Source: Floccularia luteovirens (Eukaryota; Basidiomycota; Agaricomycetes; Agaricales; Squamanitaceae). From it: a stretch of DNA of 64,000 nt. Below, in pieces: positions 22,406-34,491 of this stretch (positions are counted from its first letter, which is position 1; each line of letters opens with the position of its first letter). Below the pieces are notes generated by a model. That model made no database searches and was not told the DNA's origin. It saw nothing but the letters and a program-made list of their open reading frames with translations. The translations under genes were made by a program, and so were the position numbers. The stretch covers positions 62,001-126,000 of the forward strand of contig VSJF01000013.1 in NCBI GenBank assembly GCA_009739215.1, written 5' to 3'.

Positions 22406-25400
22406 ATGTCTCCATCTAACAGAAATCAATGTATTATTGACATCCTTATTGTGGCAAAGAAGACTCTTGATACTGCACAGGGACCACTCAGCCTGGTTCC
22501 AGTTCCTGGATTATCTAGTGCTGCTTCAGTATTGTCTAGTCTCATTGATATCATCCTGGTATGCATATAATAATAATATATATTACCTCTATGCAAGATT
22601 AAATGCTCTTGTTGATCAGGTTGCCAAAGTGAATAAAGGAACACGACAGGATATAGCAAACCATATAGACGTTCTCACAAAGATCATTGAGCAAACGAGG
22701 TCAATGGCCATGTCCGTTTTAGAAACCGAAGGTGAAATTTCGATGCAAGATCGTCTTGTGAATTCACCAGAACTGAAGAAGAGGGTTGCTACTCTCGAGA
22801 AGTGGGTTTTCATCATGACAGTTGCCAGATAACTTGCTTAAGACTCAATATTCACAGTGATCTGAAAGATTTGACGAATGAGACGAAAAATCTTGATAAG
22901 GGATTGTTCGGTTTACTATTGAGCAGGAAAAATGCAGATACGTTATTGCGGATCAAAGAAGGTATTGACAATGCCACAAAAAGATTCCAGGTATACATTT
23001 AGTTCTAACTGTCTGTTCCGTTCTGACATATAATACAGATCCAAAGTGGAATCACTGTCGAGATGTTGATAAACGGCATCGTGGATGATATCAGGGTGTG
23101 AATCTTACTCTCTGTTATTGGAAAATCGTATTGATGTAGATTGATAGCAAATAAAGCGTAAACAGCAACAAGAGTGTAAGCTTCTCTTCTTGTGATTACT
23201 ATGGCTATCTACTCACTGCTTTCAGTTGACGCAAGGGCACTGAAAGATCTCCCACATGTCAACGCTGGTTACTCTTCTGCCTTAAACCGAACAAAATCGG
23301 GAACACTGAAGGGCACACGAACTGCATTGCTCGAAGAAATCGCTGAATGGTCTCTCCGGTCGCCCACCGGCGATAACAGCTCTTTCATATACGTTCTAAG
23401 TGGCGGGGCTGGCACTGGCAAGTCTACCATTGCTTTCGAGATGGCCCAGAGATTTGAGGAGGACGGGGTACTTGGTGGCTCATTTTTCTTTGTGCATGAC
23501 GCTAGTGACTTTAATACAACGACACACGTATTGACAACAATCGCTTACCAACTGGCATGTAACCACGAGAGTCTATATCCTCACATTGCAAAGGCTGCAC
23601 GAGAGTACAGCCGCAAAGGGAAACAGGGGGAAAAGCTTCAGATGGACCTCGAGAATTTAATAATCAAGCCACTGAAGAACGTCGAGGCATCACACCGCCC
23701 AATCGTACTTGTTTTTGATGCACTCGATGAGTGCACTAAAGCAGCGCAGGATGAGGTAGTTCGACTTCTTTTCCTGTTTATGGAACGACTCCCCGAAGTC
23801 CGATTTCCTGTCCGGGTACTCGTTACCACCCGACCAGAGATGAAGATCGAAGCTGCACTAAACACCGAAAGACTTCGGCAAGTGTCAAAACCCTACAGAT
23901 TACATGAAATACCGAGACAGGTCGTTGACGCGGACATCAAGCTTTTCTTGAATGTAAGACTAAAGGACTACAGCTGCTGGCAAACGATATCTAATGCCCG
24001 TCCTGATGTTATCACCGGCCTCACCAACCTCTCTGCTGGATTATTCATATATGCCGCTACCGTTGTCAAACTGTTGGGTGACAATCCATATCGCGCAGTC
24101 GACATCCTCGACGCCCTCTTATCCGATAATGGATCAAATGCATCGTTTACTTTGAAGAACCTCGATGGACTGTATATATTTGTATTACAGAATGCACTCA
24201 ATGACGACGACTTCAACATTCCGGGCGTGAAGAAGGACATCCAAATTGTGATAGGCACTCTTGCGTTGCTTCAAGATCAGGTATCAACTTCTTGTCTGAA
24301 CGATTTGATCAGTGTTTCGATACCACACATCCGGGATATTTTGAGCCGGCTTGGTTCTGTCATCCTGAAACCAGAAAACGACAATATCGAAATTCGAATG
24401 CTGCACGCGAGCTTCCCGCAATTCCTCATTGATGACAAGCGCTGTACCAACTCCAGGTTCTACATCGACCCATCCGTACACCACCAACGTCTAGCATTGA
24501 CCTGTCTGGAGGTGATGAATGCGAGACACCCACTCAAAAGAAACATTTGTGGCTTTGATGATCCGACTATAATGAAATCCGACATCCCTGACTTCCACGA
24601 CACTGTTAATAAATGTATCCAACCAAGTTTATGGTACTCATGTACTCACTGGGCTACACATCTGTCAAAATGCAAAAACCCAGATCAGGATATCTTGGAC
24701 GCAGTGGTGGGGTTCGCGCGGAAAAAGTTACTAATGTGGGTGGAGGTGCTCAGTTACATGAACCGACTCGAGGTTGCTGTTCCAGCTTTGCTTGCGGCAC
24801 TTTCATGGTGCGAGGTGCGTATTTGATTCATTCAAATGATATAAGAGAAACTGAAGTGTCGTTACAAGGTCCACATCAACAGCAATGAAATTCTTCAAGT
24901 CATAGATGATACATACCGCCTAGTTCTTCAGTGTTACGTCCCCATCAACGATTGTCCTGAACACCTGTACATATCTGCATTTCCACTAGCACCATCATCT
25001 TCATTCACTACCCATTACAACAATTTTGTCAACAAACCAACCCGTAGCAATGCTATTATCAAACCGATGATGCCTCGAGATCTAGCGTGGGGTGCTTGTC
25101 TACACTCCATCGCAATAGATGCAAGAGACTGTCGTCCAGCGCTTTCGCCTAATGGAAGTTTGATTGCCTCTGGGTTATTAAATGGGACAGTGGGGATATG
25201 GGATGCCAGTAATGGACTATCGAAGAGGTTCTTAACGGGGCACACTAAAAGTGTCCAATGTGTTGCATGGTCCCCTGATGGGGACTCGGTTGCTTCCGGC
25301 TCTGCGGATGGGACGGTTTGTGTCTGGAATGCTACGTCCGGGGCACAAGTACATGTCCAGTGTGTGCAAGCTACGGAATGCATTGTATCTGTTCTAGCGT

Positions 25401-26753
25401 GGGGTCAAGACGGAACGCAGCTGGTTACTGGAACCAAAGCTGGTGAGGTACATGTCTGGGACATTGTGATCGGCAAAGAGTTGAAGGCAAGAACGACAAT
25501 TCCTGATGTAGGTGCAGTGCTAGCGATATCGAAGGATTTGCGTGCAGTAGATCGGACAGACACAGGGCTTCGATTATGGAATTTTGGATGCGATGGTGGC
25601 GAAATCCTGAAGGAGCTGCCCTTACCACCCTTGCCATTCTACGTGCTCGTAGCTGCGTTTCTACACGGCGGTACACAGGTCGTCTTCTCTGGGAGTGATT
25701 CGATCTATGTGTGGGACTTAGAATCGGGCCGATGCACTGCGAAAGTATCCCTGGAATCCACCATCTGCGGCATCGCTGTGTCTCAAAACGAAAACACTAT
25801 TGCCTTGTCTACCATGGATCGAATACATTTCCTCAATCTGAAATCCTGGAGTTTACTTGGCTCCTTCCGAGGCTGCTTTCTTTACAGCGCTTCATTCTCT
25901 CCCGATGAACGTCGCTTCGTGTCATCATTTAACAATATCCAGTTGTGGGACTCGCCTTCTGTGCTTGCACCAAAACCACGACTTACATCTTCCACTCTAT
26001 CACCTCTATCGCTCTCACCATCACCAATTGAAATACACACCCAAATACATTTCGTAGCTATCTCCCTAGACGGCTCACGGGTAGCGGCTGTGTCGGGGAA
26101 GGCAGTCAGTATCTGGTCACTCCAATCTGCATCACTATTCTGCATTATCTGGGAAGAAGTCACCGGTAATACTGCCTTCTCCCCTGACGCGCAGAAGATT
26201 GCACTTGCTGAATGGGAAAGGAATTCGTGTATGGGATATTACGACGACTCAGCCTGTTTCTGTGTGGAGCATATCCACTGCAAATGGCATTAGTGATACA
26301 ATCACATGGTCCCCCGATGGCCATTGGATTGCGGGTGCAGCATTTGGTCCTGATAATACTCGAGGTCTGGGTGTGTTCAACGCGGCGACAGGCGATCTTG
26401 CGAAATATCTGGCATTCAACGATAAGGAGGCATATGAGGGGCTAGAATTCTCAAATGATATCACGATGTTATATGTGCGAACTAAACAGGGTGATACATT
26501 ATTCAGATGGAAGGAAGGGGAGATAGCCGACTCAGACCAGCATAAGTGGGAAATAGAACTCGACCGGAGGAGGCGTTTCCATAAAGATGCATGGATAGTA
26601 AGCGAGCGGGATGGGAAGAGATTGTGTTGGGTACAAAAGAGATATCAATCCTGCGTTGCGCGGTGGGGCAATTATTATGTTGTTGGTAAAGTCTCAGGTC
26701 AACTGAATATTTTGTACATCAAAGAAAGTTCTGTAGACGTTGCGGAGAGTTGA
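22406..26753 (+). CDS. NLR 1: helical domain-NACHT-WD40 receptor (one +1 frameshift)
   Basis: STAND NTPase of the fungal NLR type. Exons: 22406-22558, 22620-22801, 22858-22990, 23039-23095, 23148-23175, 23226-24814, 24869-26753. Residues 1-184 are helical and begin with a small-residue-rich segment (GPLSLVPVPGLSSAASVL). This resembles the HeLo/MLKL-like membrane-acting N-termini of other fungal NLRs, by pattern only. NACHT follows: Walker A GGAGTGKST (244-252), Walker B VFDALDE (347-353). The C-terminal WD40 repeats include SVQCVAWSPDGDSVASGSADG. By family knowledge, ligand binding to WD40 triggers oligomerisation and a non-self or cell-death response. One extra base in the GGGAAA at 26,214-26,219 truncates the last repeats. 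Removing it gives 1,341 residues colinear with NLR 2. The extra base may be an error or a recent null. Confidence 0.88.
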
Positions 26754-28172
26754 TATATTACTGGACTTCTATAAATATGATGATTATTAAACATGTCAAA
26801 CAACAAGGTAAAGTCAGACTTGCAATTTGGTTGTCATGGCGAATGGGGAAAGTGCAATGTATTCATTGTTTTTTTAACTTGGTGCATGCAAGTTACACAA
26901 CTTCGATGAAATATGTACCATCTACACCGGCACCAAACAAAAACTCAGAGCAGGAAGATGCAAAATAAAATGCAGGCACAATGTCACTATTAGTGATTGT
27001 AATAGTAGCAGGCTCATATGCCGTCCAGAAAGGTACAGTACAGCACGTGATTTTAGAGCATGTATGGAATACTCAAAGAATCTTCCGAAAAGCTGAGAGT
27101 ATCGAATATTTCTGAATGCATTTCCTTGCGTCTCCACCCACTAGCCTGGTTTAGTCTTTCCATAAATTCGGAGGAGGCGATGTTTCTCTGGACCCATGAC
27201 TGCTGGCAATTTATCTCACATAGACATCCGGACGCGAAAATGCAATTGCGGACTGCAGAACTCTATACTGTGAAAGTGAACATCGATTCAAAACCGCTAG
27301 TTTGTCATACGTGACGACATTTTCATCTTTCATCTCCAATGGGTCTCGTACTCGGCCAAACGATACTGTAACGCAGGAATACGGTCGATAATATCCAAAA
27401 CCCCAGGACACGTTGTCCCTTCTGACATCCTGACCATGACGATGATGAGTTCAAGTAGATACTCTCCTCCTTGGTACTTCGACTTCAAGCTTCTAGAACT
27501 TGTCGCTTCATGCACGCTGTGCCTTTTCTTGTGCTCCCTTGTCATTTATGGTCGATAGTAAGGGTACGAATAAATGCCCGGCGTTGCTGTAATAGCACGC
27601 ACAGAGCGCGCATCTATCGCCTTATCTCGTGCCATGTCAGGATTTTGCCGTTGTAGTTTTGCTACCGACACTTTTCTCAGCAATATTTCATTTTCGGTTC
27701 AAGCCTTTGCGCGCTGGCTTCGGTTTTGGCAAGTGTAAACTACACGCACAACAAACCTCTGGCTCATCATGTATGAACTTATGTGCTCGGTGACCTATAT
27801 CAAATAATGGCAGAGATCATTGTCAAAATTTCGAAGTGAATTATACAGAAACAGTGCTCTTATACCATTCATTTGTCCTGAACTTTTCCATGTCTTGGCA
27901 CTTCCAAAACCTGTACTCAATTTAGTTGATAGGCATGAAAGGTACGCATATCCCAGCCCTAATCTATTAATTCCTGCTTCCAAGACTCACAAGGACTCAC
28001 ATCCATTCTCAATTGCTGGACCATGTGTTCATTGCACCTTCCATGTTATACAAATGGATCATATATGTGATACTGTGATATGATGGTGTAGGGGTAAGAG
28101 TTGAATGATCACGAGTAGTTGTGTCGAAGTTCCTTTATATCCTGGTTTCAGATTACAACGGCTCGCAAACCG
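26754..28172. other. Intergenic region after NLR 1, nothing recognised
   Basis: About 1.4 kb. The open frames here are short, overlap on both strands and lack coding bias. It holds the NLR 1 3' flank and the metalloprotease promoter. No repeat or RNA gene seen. Confidence 0.35.
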
Positions 28173-29439
28173 ATGACGGCACTAACCAAGGCACAAATAA
28201 GAGAAGAGCGGCTCCGTCCACAACTTTTCTTAACCATGTCACACTGAACAAGCAAACTTCACTGTCCCAGATGCTTTCAAAGAGGAGGTCATCTCCCAAG
28301 AGGAACAAAGTCGTCCGGAATGGTATAGCCGTACTTGTTCTACAATCGACAAGAAAACGCCTTTGAGCGGCTCCAAGCTCAGTCTGCAAACCATGCACGC
28401 AGTCTTGACTAATGCTATTAGGATGTGGGACGTTGGCCAGGTGGTTTTAATCCCAATATAATGAGTACTTTAGCATTCTGACCTCATTTGATACTCCAGA
28501 CTATTACTTGCTGCTTTGTCCACCCAGCTGGAACTTCCATCCAGCAGGGGAAAGTCAAAACTGTTCTCAAAGGTTGGGAAGAATTTGTCAATCTTAAATT
28601 CAAATTCGTTCAGGGCAAGAATGCGGATATTCGAATTGCTTTCAACGAAAAGGACGGATCTTGGTCTTATGTTGGCCTTGATATTATGTCTATCCCGAAC
28701 AACCAAAGAACTATGAACCTCGGATGGATCAGTAAGAAACCTGACACCACAGAAAACGATAAAGGTGTCATTTTACATGAATTTGGACACTCCATGGGGC
28801 TTTTGCATGAACATCAATCTCCTAGGCGTGGTGAAGTGATCACACTAGATGAACAAGGTTGGTGCATTTTTGACATCATATCTTTTATGGCATTTATGAC
28901 TCATGCGTATGTTTCAATAGCTGTCATTGAGTACTTTACTCGCACACAACGTTGGACGGAAGAGGACGTACGTCAACAAATCTTGAACGTGTACAATGTT
29001 CAAGACGTTAGCAACTTTTCGACAATCGACTTGAAGTCAATCATGATGTGAGTTGACATATTCTGAAATTCATTGATGTTCCAATTAATCGCCATTTCTT
29101 TGTAGGTACTTCATGCCAGCGGCGATGAACGTTGAGAACATTGAAGTGAAGCCCAATAATGAACTTTCCAATATGGACAAAGCATTCATGACCATTAACT
29201 ATCCTTATCCAAGGAAGGAGAAAGAAGAGAAGTTCCCCAATTCGGAATGGACAATGGAATTCGCTTTGGATACAGCAGGCGTAGATGCAGAAACAAAAGC
29301 AAAGATCATTGAGGAGTATGAACAAGCCGATTATGAAGAAGTGCGCGCATTATTCACTCATTGGAGCATCAACGTTCGTGCTGCGCGGATCAAGGCGGAA
29401 CGTGTTGCTGCTCGTGCGAGTGCTGCAACATCACTGTAG
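28173..29439 (+). CDS. Matrixin-like zinc metalloprotease (5' end uncertain, one apparent +1 shift)
   Basis: Exons 28173-28440, 28500-28857, 28921-29047 and 29106-29439. The zinc site is HEFGHSMGLLHEH, the extended HExxHxxGxxH motif of metzincin peptidases (catalytic Glu, three His ligands), with a downstream SIMMYFMP Met-turn. Upstream, AIRMWDVGQTI and VLKGWEEFVNLKFKFV ... ADIRIAF match the matrixin/astacin-like catalytic domain found in many basidiomycetes. About 110 residues with Lys/Glu-rich helices follow the Met-turn. No signal peptide is visible, so an intracellular location or a missing first exon is possible. To join MTALTKAQIREER to the TEQANFTVPDAF segment one base must be dropped near 28,234-28,244, which yields 361 residues. 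The start and this shift are the weak points; the protease domain is sure. Confidence 0.78.
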
Positions 29440-31090
29440 TGAGCGGACACTGTTTTATTGTAATAAATTTGTTGTTGTAAATGTATTCATTTGTATCTCA
29501 ATCGTACCAAGTATCCTTCCTTGGAATTCTGTCATACCAGAATTGACTTCCCGAGGTTAGAGTGGTCCTTAAGATACGAAAATGGCTTCCACACATATTG
29601 CTGTGTTATGAGTTTGTTCTTAGAATGTTTACTCCCACACATCCGGGAAAGTGAATAAAACCCTCCAAGAAATGGTGCATATAAGTATCCACTCGGAAAA
29701 ATATTACATGATCATAAAATCGATAGCCCTTGAAGCCGGTTGTTCATCTTCATCACCATCTTCCAAAAATTAACTGGACCAATTTATTGGTCGCCAGTGC
29801 GCCGTGACGACAATGTCCTTCTTTGGTCGCCTATGCTGCCCTCGCCGCAATTCAGTTGGATACTCGCATTTAAATGATCGGCGAGAACACTGGCTAAGAG
29901 AGGGTCAACTGATAAGGATTTTTTTAAGGTGTATCTAGCTCTCACAAATTATAATTAATGCTGAGATATAACGTACTGTTTGTTAAATTTGCATCATGAC
30001 TGATTCCTGTCGCTTTGCGAGTGTGCCAGATGGTATGAAGTCATAGTACTGGCGCTCCATGTGAAGGCTTTTCTGCTTGAGTAGCTCTAGAAAATGAATA
30101 GTATACGAGGCTACAACTTTACCTTAATTACAATCCTGACGTGAGGCTGTCTACTCGTATCCCAGTTTCATTTGCAACCGAAACTCACTGACAGAGCTTG
30201 AGGTAGCCTCAAAGGGATATAATAACTCGATCTCATTTTTTGAAATCACACAGATGAATGGGAACGTCGGAGCTCCAGGTCTTCGACAAGCTTCCACCTT
30301 ACACGAAATGTCACAGTCACGTGTTTACAATTTATAGTCGCATAGTCCAAGTGCAGCATGCATCAAGAAAAAGGTATCAAGTTGCTTATCTTTTGTTGTT
30401 GCGTTGATCAGTCCTATGGGCTCGGCAAAGACATAGCAGAAAGAGGCGTTACCTAAAAATTGCGGACGCTGGAGGCGAAGGTTCGGTCCATCGTGCGGTG
30501 ACCGCAGTCGGCCAGTGCGGGTTAGGCAAATCATGTTTCTGTACCTCCATATTGAAGTTAAATTTGAAACATGCTGTGGACACGGAATTCAGTAAGCTCC
30601 CTTATCTATCTTGTCCACGATTACAAAAGGAAAGACTAAAACATCACAAGAACGCCCCAAATGTCACTGTATATACTGCCGCTCCACATGTAATCTGATG
30701 ACCATAAGAACCCTGATGACGAGAAAACAGGATTCGGGAGCCGAGGGTCCGATAGGCATCTGAGCTGGTTTCAAGGATTCAAGTACATACAAAGCCCATC
30801 GTAAGAGAGATATTTCTGTGAATCGGTTACTTATGAACCAAGTAGATATCTGGCCAAAAACGCGATGTGTCACAGATTTCACGTGCTTTCACTACTTGAG
30901 ACAAAAATAAAATGGACTCAAACGACAAAACTGACATTGGATACTTTGACATATCTCAATGGTATCATCTTTTCCCAATTGGCTATTGTCAGTCAATGTT
31001 TCAACACATCCAGATAAATATTGACGCCACACTATAGCAGCTTACGAACTCCCCCCCGCCAAGCAAAGTAACATTCCCTGAACGCAAACA
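29440..31090. other. Non-coding 5' flank, mostly within duplicated segment A
   Basis: From 29,926 onward this is colinear with 39,157 onward (segment B). The shared part includes a stretch reading like GxCGxGKSC at about 30,500 that I cannot assign to any gene and whose frame is not kept in the other copy. Otherwise only short unconserved frames occur. Confidence 0.4.
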
Positions 31091-32433
31091 ATGACTTGCC
31101 CACAGTGCACCACAAAATACATACTTCCAGGTGAACCGACGGGAAGTATCAATGCTGACTTTCAAGGCGCATATTTTGCTCCTGGTCCAGCTGAAGGAGC
31201 ACTTTCGAAGAGAGCAATTATTTTTTTGACTGATGGGTTTGGATTACCATTGAAGAATTGCAAGATTATGGCGGATAACCTTGCCAGACGATTGGATTGT
31301 GATGTCTGGGTTCCGGACTATTTCAAAGGTTCGTACCCTCAATGTTACTTTATTTCGAGAAGAAAATGATTCTGAGCATGGTGGCATTGTAGGAAGACCA
31401 ACTGTACCATTAGACATGTACACTATCGACAAAGCAGGTGTGAAAATGGGAATTTGGGATTGGATCAAGTTTGTTTGGTATACCTTACCAAATATCCCTG
31501 CTTTGATAGCGAGTAGACCTTCTGTTGTTGATCAAAGAGTCCATTCAGTGTGTCTCCTTTCTGCTCACCTCTGTGATAAGTAACGAAGGTCCTTGTGTGA
31601 CGCAGTTTATCAAATTGTTGAAGGAGAAGAAAGGTTACGAGAAGTTAGGGGCAGTAGGGTGAGTTTTGCTCTCTTGCAACCCTTATAGCCACGAACAAGA
31701 GATCAACCCCTTACAGGTATTGTTATGGAGGCTCGACAGCAGTCCGATTAGGATCTACTGATCTTGTACAATCCGTCGTCATCTGCCATCCTGGACCCTT
31801 TTCCTTGGATGCTGTCAAAGCTATCCGTGTCCCCGCATCATGGGCTTGTGCAGAAGGTGTGTAAGCCACAAATATTGTGATCTACTGCGGTCTAAACATG
31901 GTATAAACATAGACGATTTATTCTTCCCCCATGATCTGCGCTTGAAATCCGAGGCAGTTTTCGCAGGCGCGGCAAGGAAAGGACGACTTTATCGAATATG
32001 AGTTCAAGGATTATAAAGGTATGCGAATGTAATTTAAGCTGTGAATGCTCCTATCCTGAGAATGAATGGTAGGAACGGCCCACGGATTCGCTTCTCGACC
32101 AAATTTGGAGATACCGGAGGTGAAAGAAGGGCATGAGAAATCATTCGAACAAACAGTTGATTGGTTCAAAAAGACTCTAAGTTAGCGGCTTAACAACCTT
32201 TATGGATATGTACCTTAGCCTTGTAATTCAATATAGTTTCTTGGTAGTAGCACATTTTTAAACAGACGTTGAATACACGGGTGTATCGAGTTTGGGCACA
32301 CATTTACGGTGTACTGAAGTGAACAGTCCGTTCTACAACACTAGTCACTTGCCTAAGCAAGTGTGCTAGCACTCCAGTACAGACTTGCCGAGGTATGTGA
32401 CCACCGACGCAGGGTATATACATATCCTACCAC
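29926..32433. repeat. Segmental duplication, copy A
   Basis: Colinear with 39,157-41,848 (copy B), with small indels and single-base differences. It starts at a shared AAGGTGTATCTAGCTCT and ends inside the last exon of RCE1 at CATATCCTACCAC. It contains a dienelactone hydrolase gene, its 5' flank and the 3' end of RCE1. Because the full RCE1 gene is present here, copy A is the likely source. Confidence 0.88.
31091..32185 (+). pseudogene. Dienelactone hydrolase family gene, copy A (probably broken)
   Basis: Alpha/beta-hydrolase of the dienelactone hydrolase family with exons 31091-31547, 31606-31658, 31717-31856, 31913-32018, 32073-32185. It keeps the nucleophile Cys in GYCYGGSTAV, an Asp in CAEDDLFF and the His in GTAHGF. 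Compared with copy B it has a 7-base insertion near 31,346-31,352 that shifts the frame into a stop, and an extra G in the GG at 31,966-31,967. The first lesion could be avoided only by removing a 31-nt intron (GTTCGT...CGAG), shorter than any other here. I therefore call it a probable pseudogene, with sequence error as the alternative for the second lesion. Confidence 0.72.
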
Positions 32434-33597
32434 GCCAAGTATGTATGTCAGTAGGATAGCTATAAACGAAGTGAATATCGAGTTCATTGTAAGGGGGAAA
32501 AAGTGCTAACCCCTCTTTTGCTTTGGAAATTGTTTGAGTTCCCAAGTTATTGCTGGAAGGCCCATGATATTACAAAAAATATGCGCGGTGATGGCTGGTA
32601 AGATGGATCCGGTTCTGAGGAAGAGGTAGGAGCAATGGAATCCAAAGAGGGTAGTATATGCTAGCTGAATTACTGGACATATACATTAAGGTTCGTATCA
32701 AGCGTGAGATGAAAAAGACCCACTTGAAGTGATAACCGCACGCTTGGCAGCAGCTACATTACGACCGTAGCGGTTATATGTGTCCCAAGCATGATGTACG
32801 TGTGCTTAGAACATAGATTTAGTATAATGAAATTTAAATTCAGTCAAAGTTACCCACCCAGCCCGAATACAAGGGGTCCGAGGAAGATCATTTTATTTTT
32901 AGAGGAGTCCGAGAGATGATAAACTGAAAGGACACATGCCCTAAAGACTATCTCTTCTGTGATAGGTGCCTTTCAGAGAATAATAAATCAGGGTGAGTTA
33001 CGTTGCAACTTATTGGGAGGTTGACTCACAAGCGAATAATTACGGAGTCCTTGCCACGAACAAAATTTTTCGACAAAGTCGGATTCAAACCTCCAATATG
33101 CCTGGAATGGCAACTGTTTTCGTAGAAAATCCACATAGAGTGGACCAAAGAACAAAATGGGAGTGATGAGATGAGGCCGTAGTGCTTCCCAGTCAAAGCC
33201 AGTGACAAATCCCAAACGCGTGGCCGTGATTTTAACGGCATCCTATAAACAAAGTCTCTGATCTCCTCCAAAATCAAAAGATAGATCATAGCCATGAGCC
33301 CACCTTTTCACCCAGACAACCCCGCACTACCCCAAATACCCCCACACAACAAACTAAAGTAGCTACGAAAACCGCAGCCAGTCGTGCTTTGATCACATCC
33401 GGGTCATCCCTCCACCTCTCATTGGAAAGCTTTGCACGAGGGACGCCTTCAACGGTGACTTTTGCATTATCCGAGAAACTCAGTCGCGCATTTTTGGAGA
33501 TGTAGAGTGAGCCGACATATGCTGATGCAAAGAGTAGAGCGAGAATATGTGACGTGGTGGACGTTAGAAGTGATTGATGAGGCGAAAAGGTAAGCAT
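32353..33597 (-). CDS. RCE1: CAAX prenyl protease 2 (Rce1)
   Basis: Six minus-strand exons (33304-33597, 33030-33242, 32858-32969, 32724-32804, 32511-32672, 32353-32459) give 322 residues with no frame problem. Rce1 is an ER-membrane endoprotease that removes the last three residues of farnesylated or geranylgeranylated CAAX proteins such as Ras and a-factor. The ABI/CPBP signature is clear: the Glu pair in APITEEIVFRAC (E174-E175), His in FGLAHVHHAWD (H208), and His/Asn in ITAHIFCNIMG (H264, N268). Several hydrophobic membrane segments are present (near residues 10-30, 75-95, 120-140 and C-terminal). The N-terminus starts at the Met preceding LTFSPHQS; an upstream in-frame Met at 33,675 is less conserved. 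The last exon lies inside the segmental duplication, and its truncated copy is at the end of segment B. Confidence 0.93.
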
Positions 33598-33889
33598 TGT
33601 GAGTAGTAAGAAGGTTTTAGTGTAGTGGTATCTTTGAAAATTGTACTTTATTACTTGCAGTTCAACTTCTTTCAAGTGACAGCATGGGCCTCGGGTTATT
33701 GTGTGGAAGATATTTATACATGTAACGACAAAGCGTTATCACAACAACAGCACAGTGACCCTGCCAGCCTTTGACGCGGACATCTGACCCTCGCCCCGAA
33801 TCTCAATTTAAAGACATCATTGCCACCACAAATTCATAAATAACAAAGGAGATATCCTATTATGATACACCCTCAAGCCACAGCTTCCG
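33598..33889. promoter_or_regulatory. RCE1 upstream region
   Basis: 292 bp upstream of the RCE1 start, bounded on the other side by the NLR tail fragment. Probably the RCE1 promoter. The bases at 33,873-33,888 (CAAGCCACAGCTTCCG) recur at the outer edge of segment B (41,848-41,863). Confidence 0.4.
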
Positions 33890-34090
33890 AGACGTTTCCA
33901 TAAAGATGCATGGAAGTAAGCGAGCGGGATGGGAAGAGATTGTGTAGGGTACAGAAGAGGTATCAATCCTGTGTTGCGCGGTGGGGCAATTATTATGTTG
34001 TCGGTAAGGTCTCAGGTCAACTGAATATTTTGTACATCGAAGAAAATTCTGTAGACATTGCGGAGAGTTGATAGATTATTGGACTTTTAA
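33890..34090 (+). pseudogene. Leftover 3' tail of an NLR gene
   Basis: About 190 bp nearly identical to the end of NLR 1 (26,571-26,775), including the stop and the start of the 3' flank. It carries its own stop and small deletions, for example GTGTAGGG where NLR 1 has GTGTTGGG, and loss of the bases coding for IV after AW. Nothing of the rest of the gene precedes it, so this is the remnant of a third NLR copy that stood directly upstream of NLR 2, or a small dispersed duplicate. Confidence 0.88.
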
Positions 34091-34491
34091 ATACACGCGG
34101 TATCACGAATAAACCACCCCAAGTATATGCCATTGCATTTTCTGGAGCTCAGAAACATTCTACCCAGTTCATATAGTCGGTTAGACTTTCGGGTTCCATG
34201 AAAGCAGGGTGCATGAGCACCTTTTTCATTAGCCAAAAGATGATCTAAGGTTCGTATTAGCCCATGTTCAATTTGTTAATTGTTGAGCAGACTATGATAG
34301 ATACATGTCAAACGATGTATTGCAGGCACAATGCTTGTGAGGTCAAATGTACAAATTTTCGCGGGCACTTAGAATTGCTGATACAATGGGAAGTGCCATC
34401 CCACCTCGAGGAGAAAGCACGCAAACGACCCTTTTCGGACTACTCTCACATCCTTACCTTCCTCATCCCCACAGTCAAGAACTGCCCTAAC
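34091..34491. promoter_or_regulatory. Region upstream of NLR 2
   Basis: About 400 bp between the NLR tail fragment and the NLR 2 start, presumably its promoter and leader. An open frame runs upstream to 34,264, but similarity to NLR 1 begins at the Met at 34,492. Confidence 0.35.

Noticed and set aside
30440..30560. P-loop-like GxCGxGKSC stretch in segment A
   Set aside because: The GxGK pattern is not in a longer conserved frame, and copy B at about 39,860-39,910 does not preserve it, so it is probably chance.
33598..33675. Upstream Met as the start of RCE1
   Set aside because: The frame is open to 33,675, but the extra residues are not like the family. The Met at 33,597 begins directly before the conserved first membrane segment.
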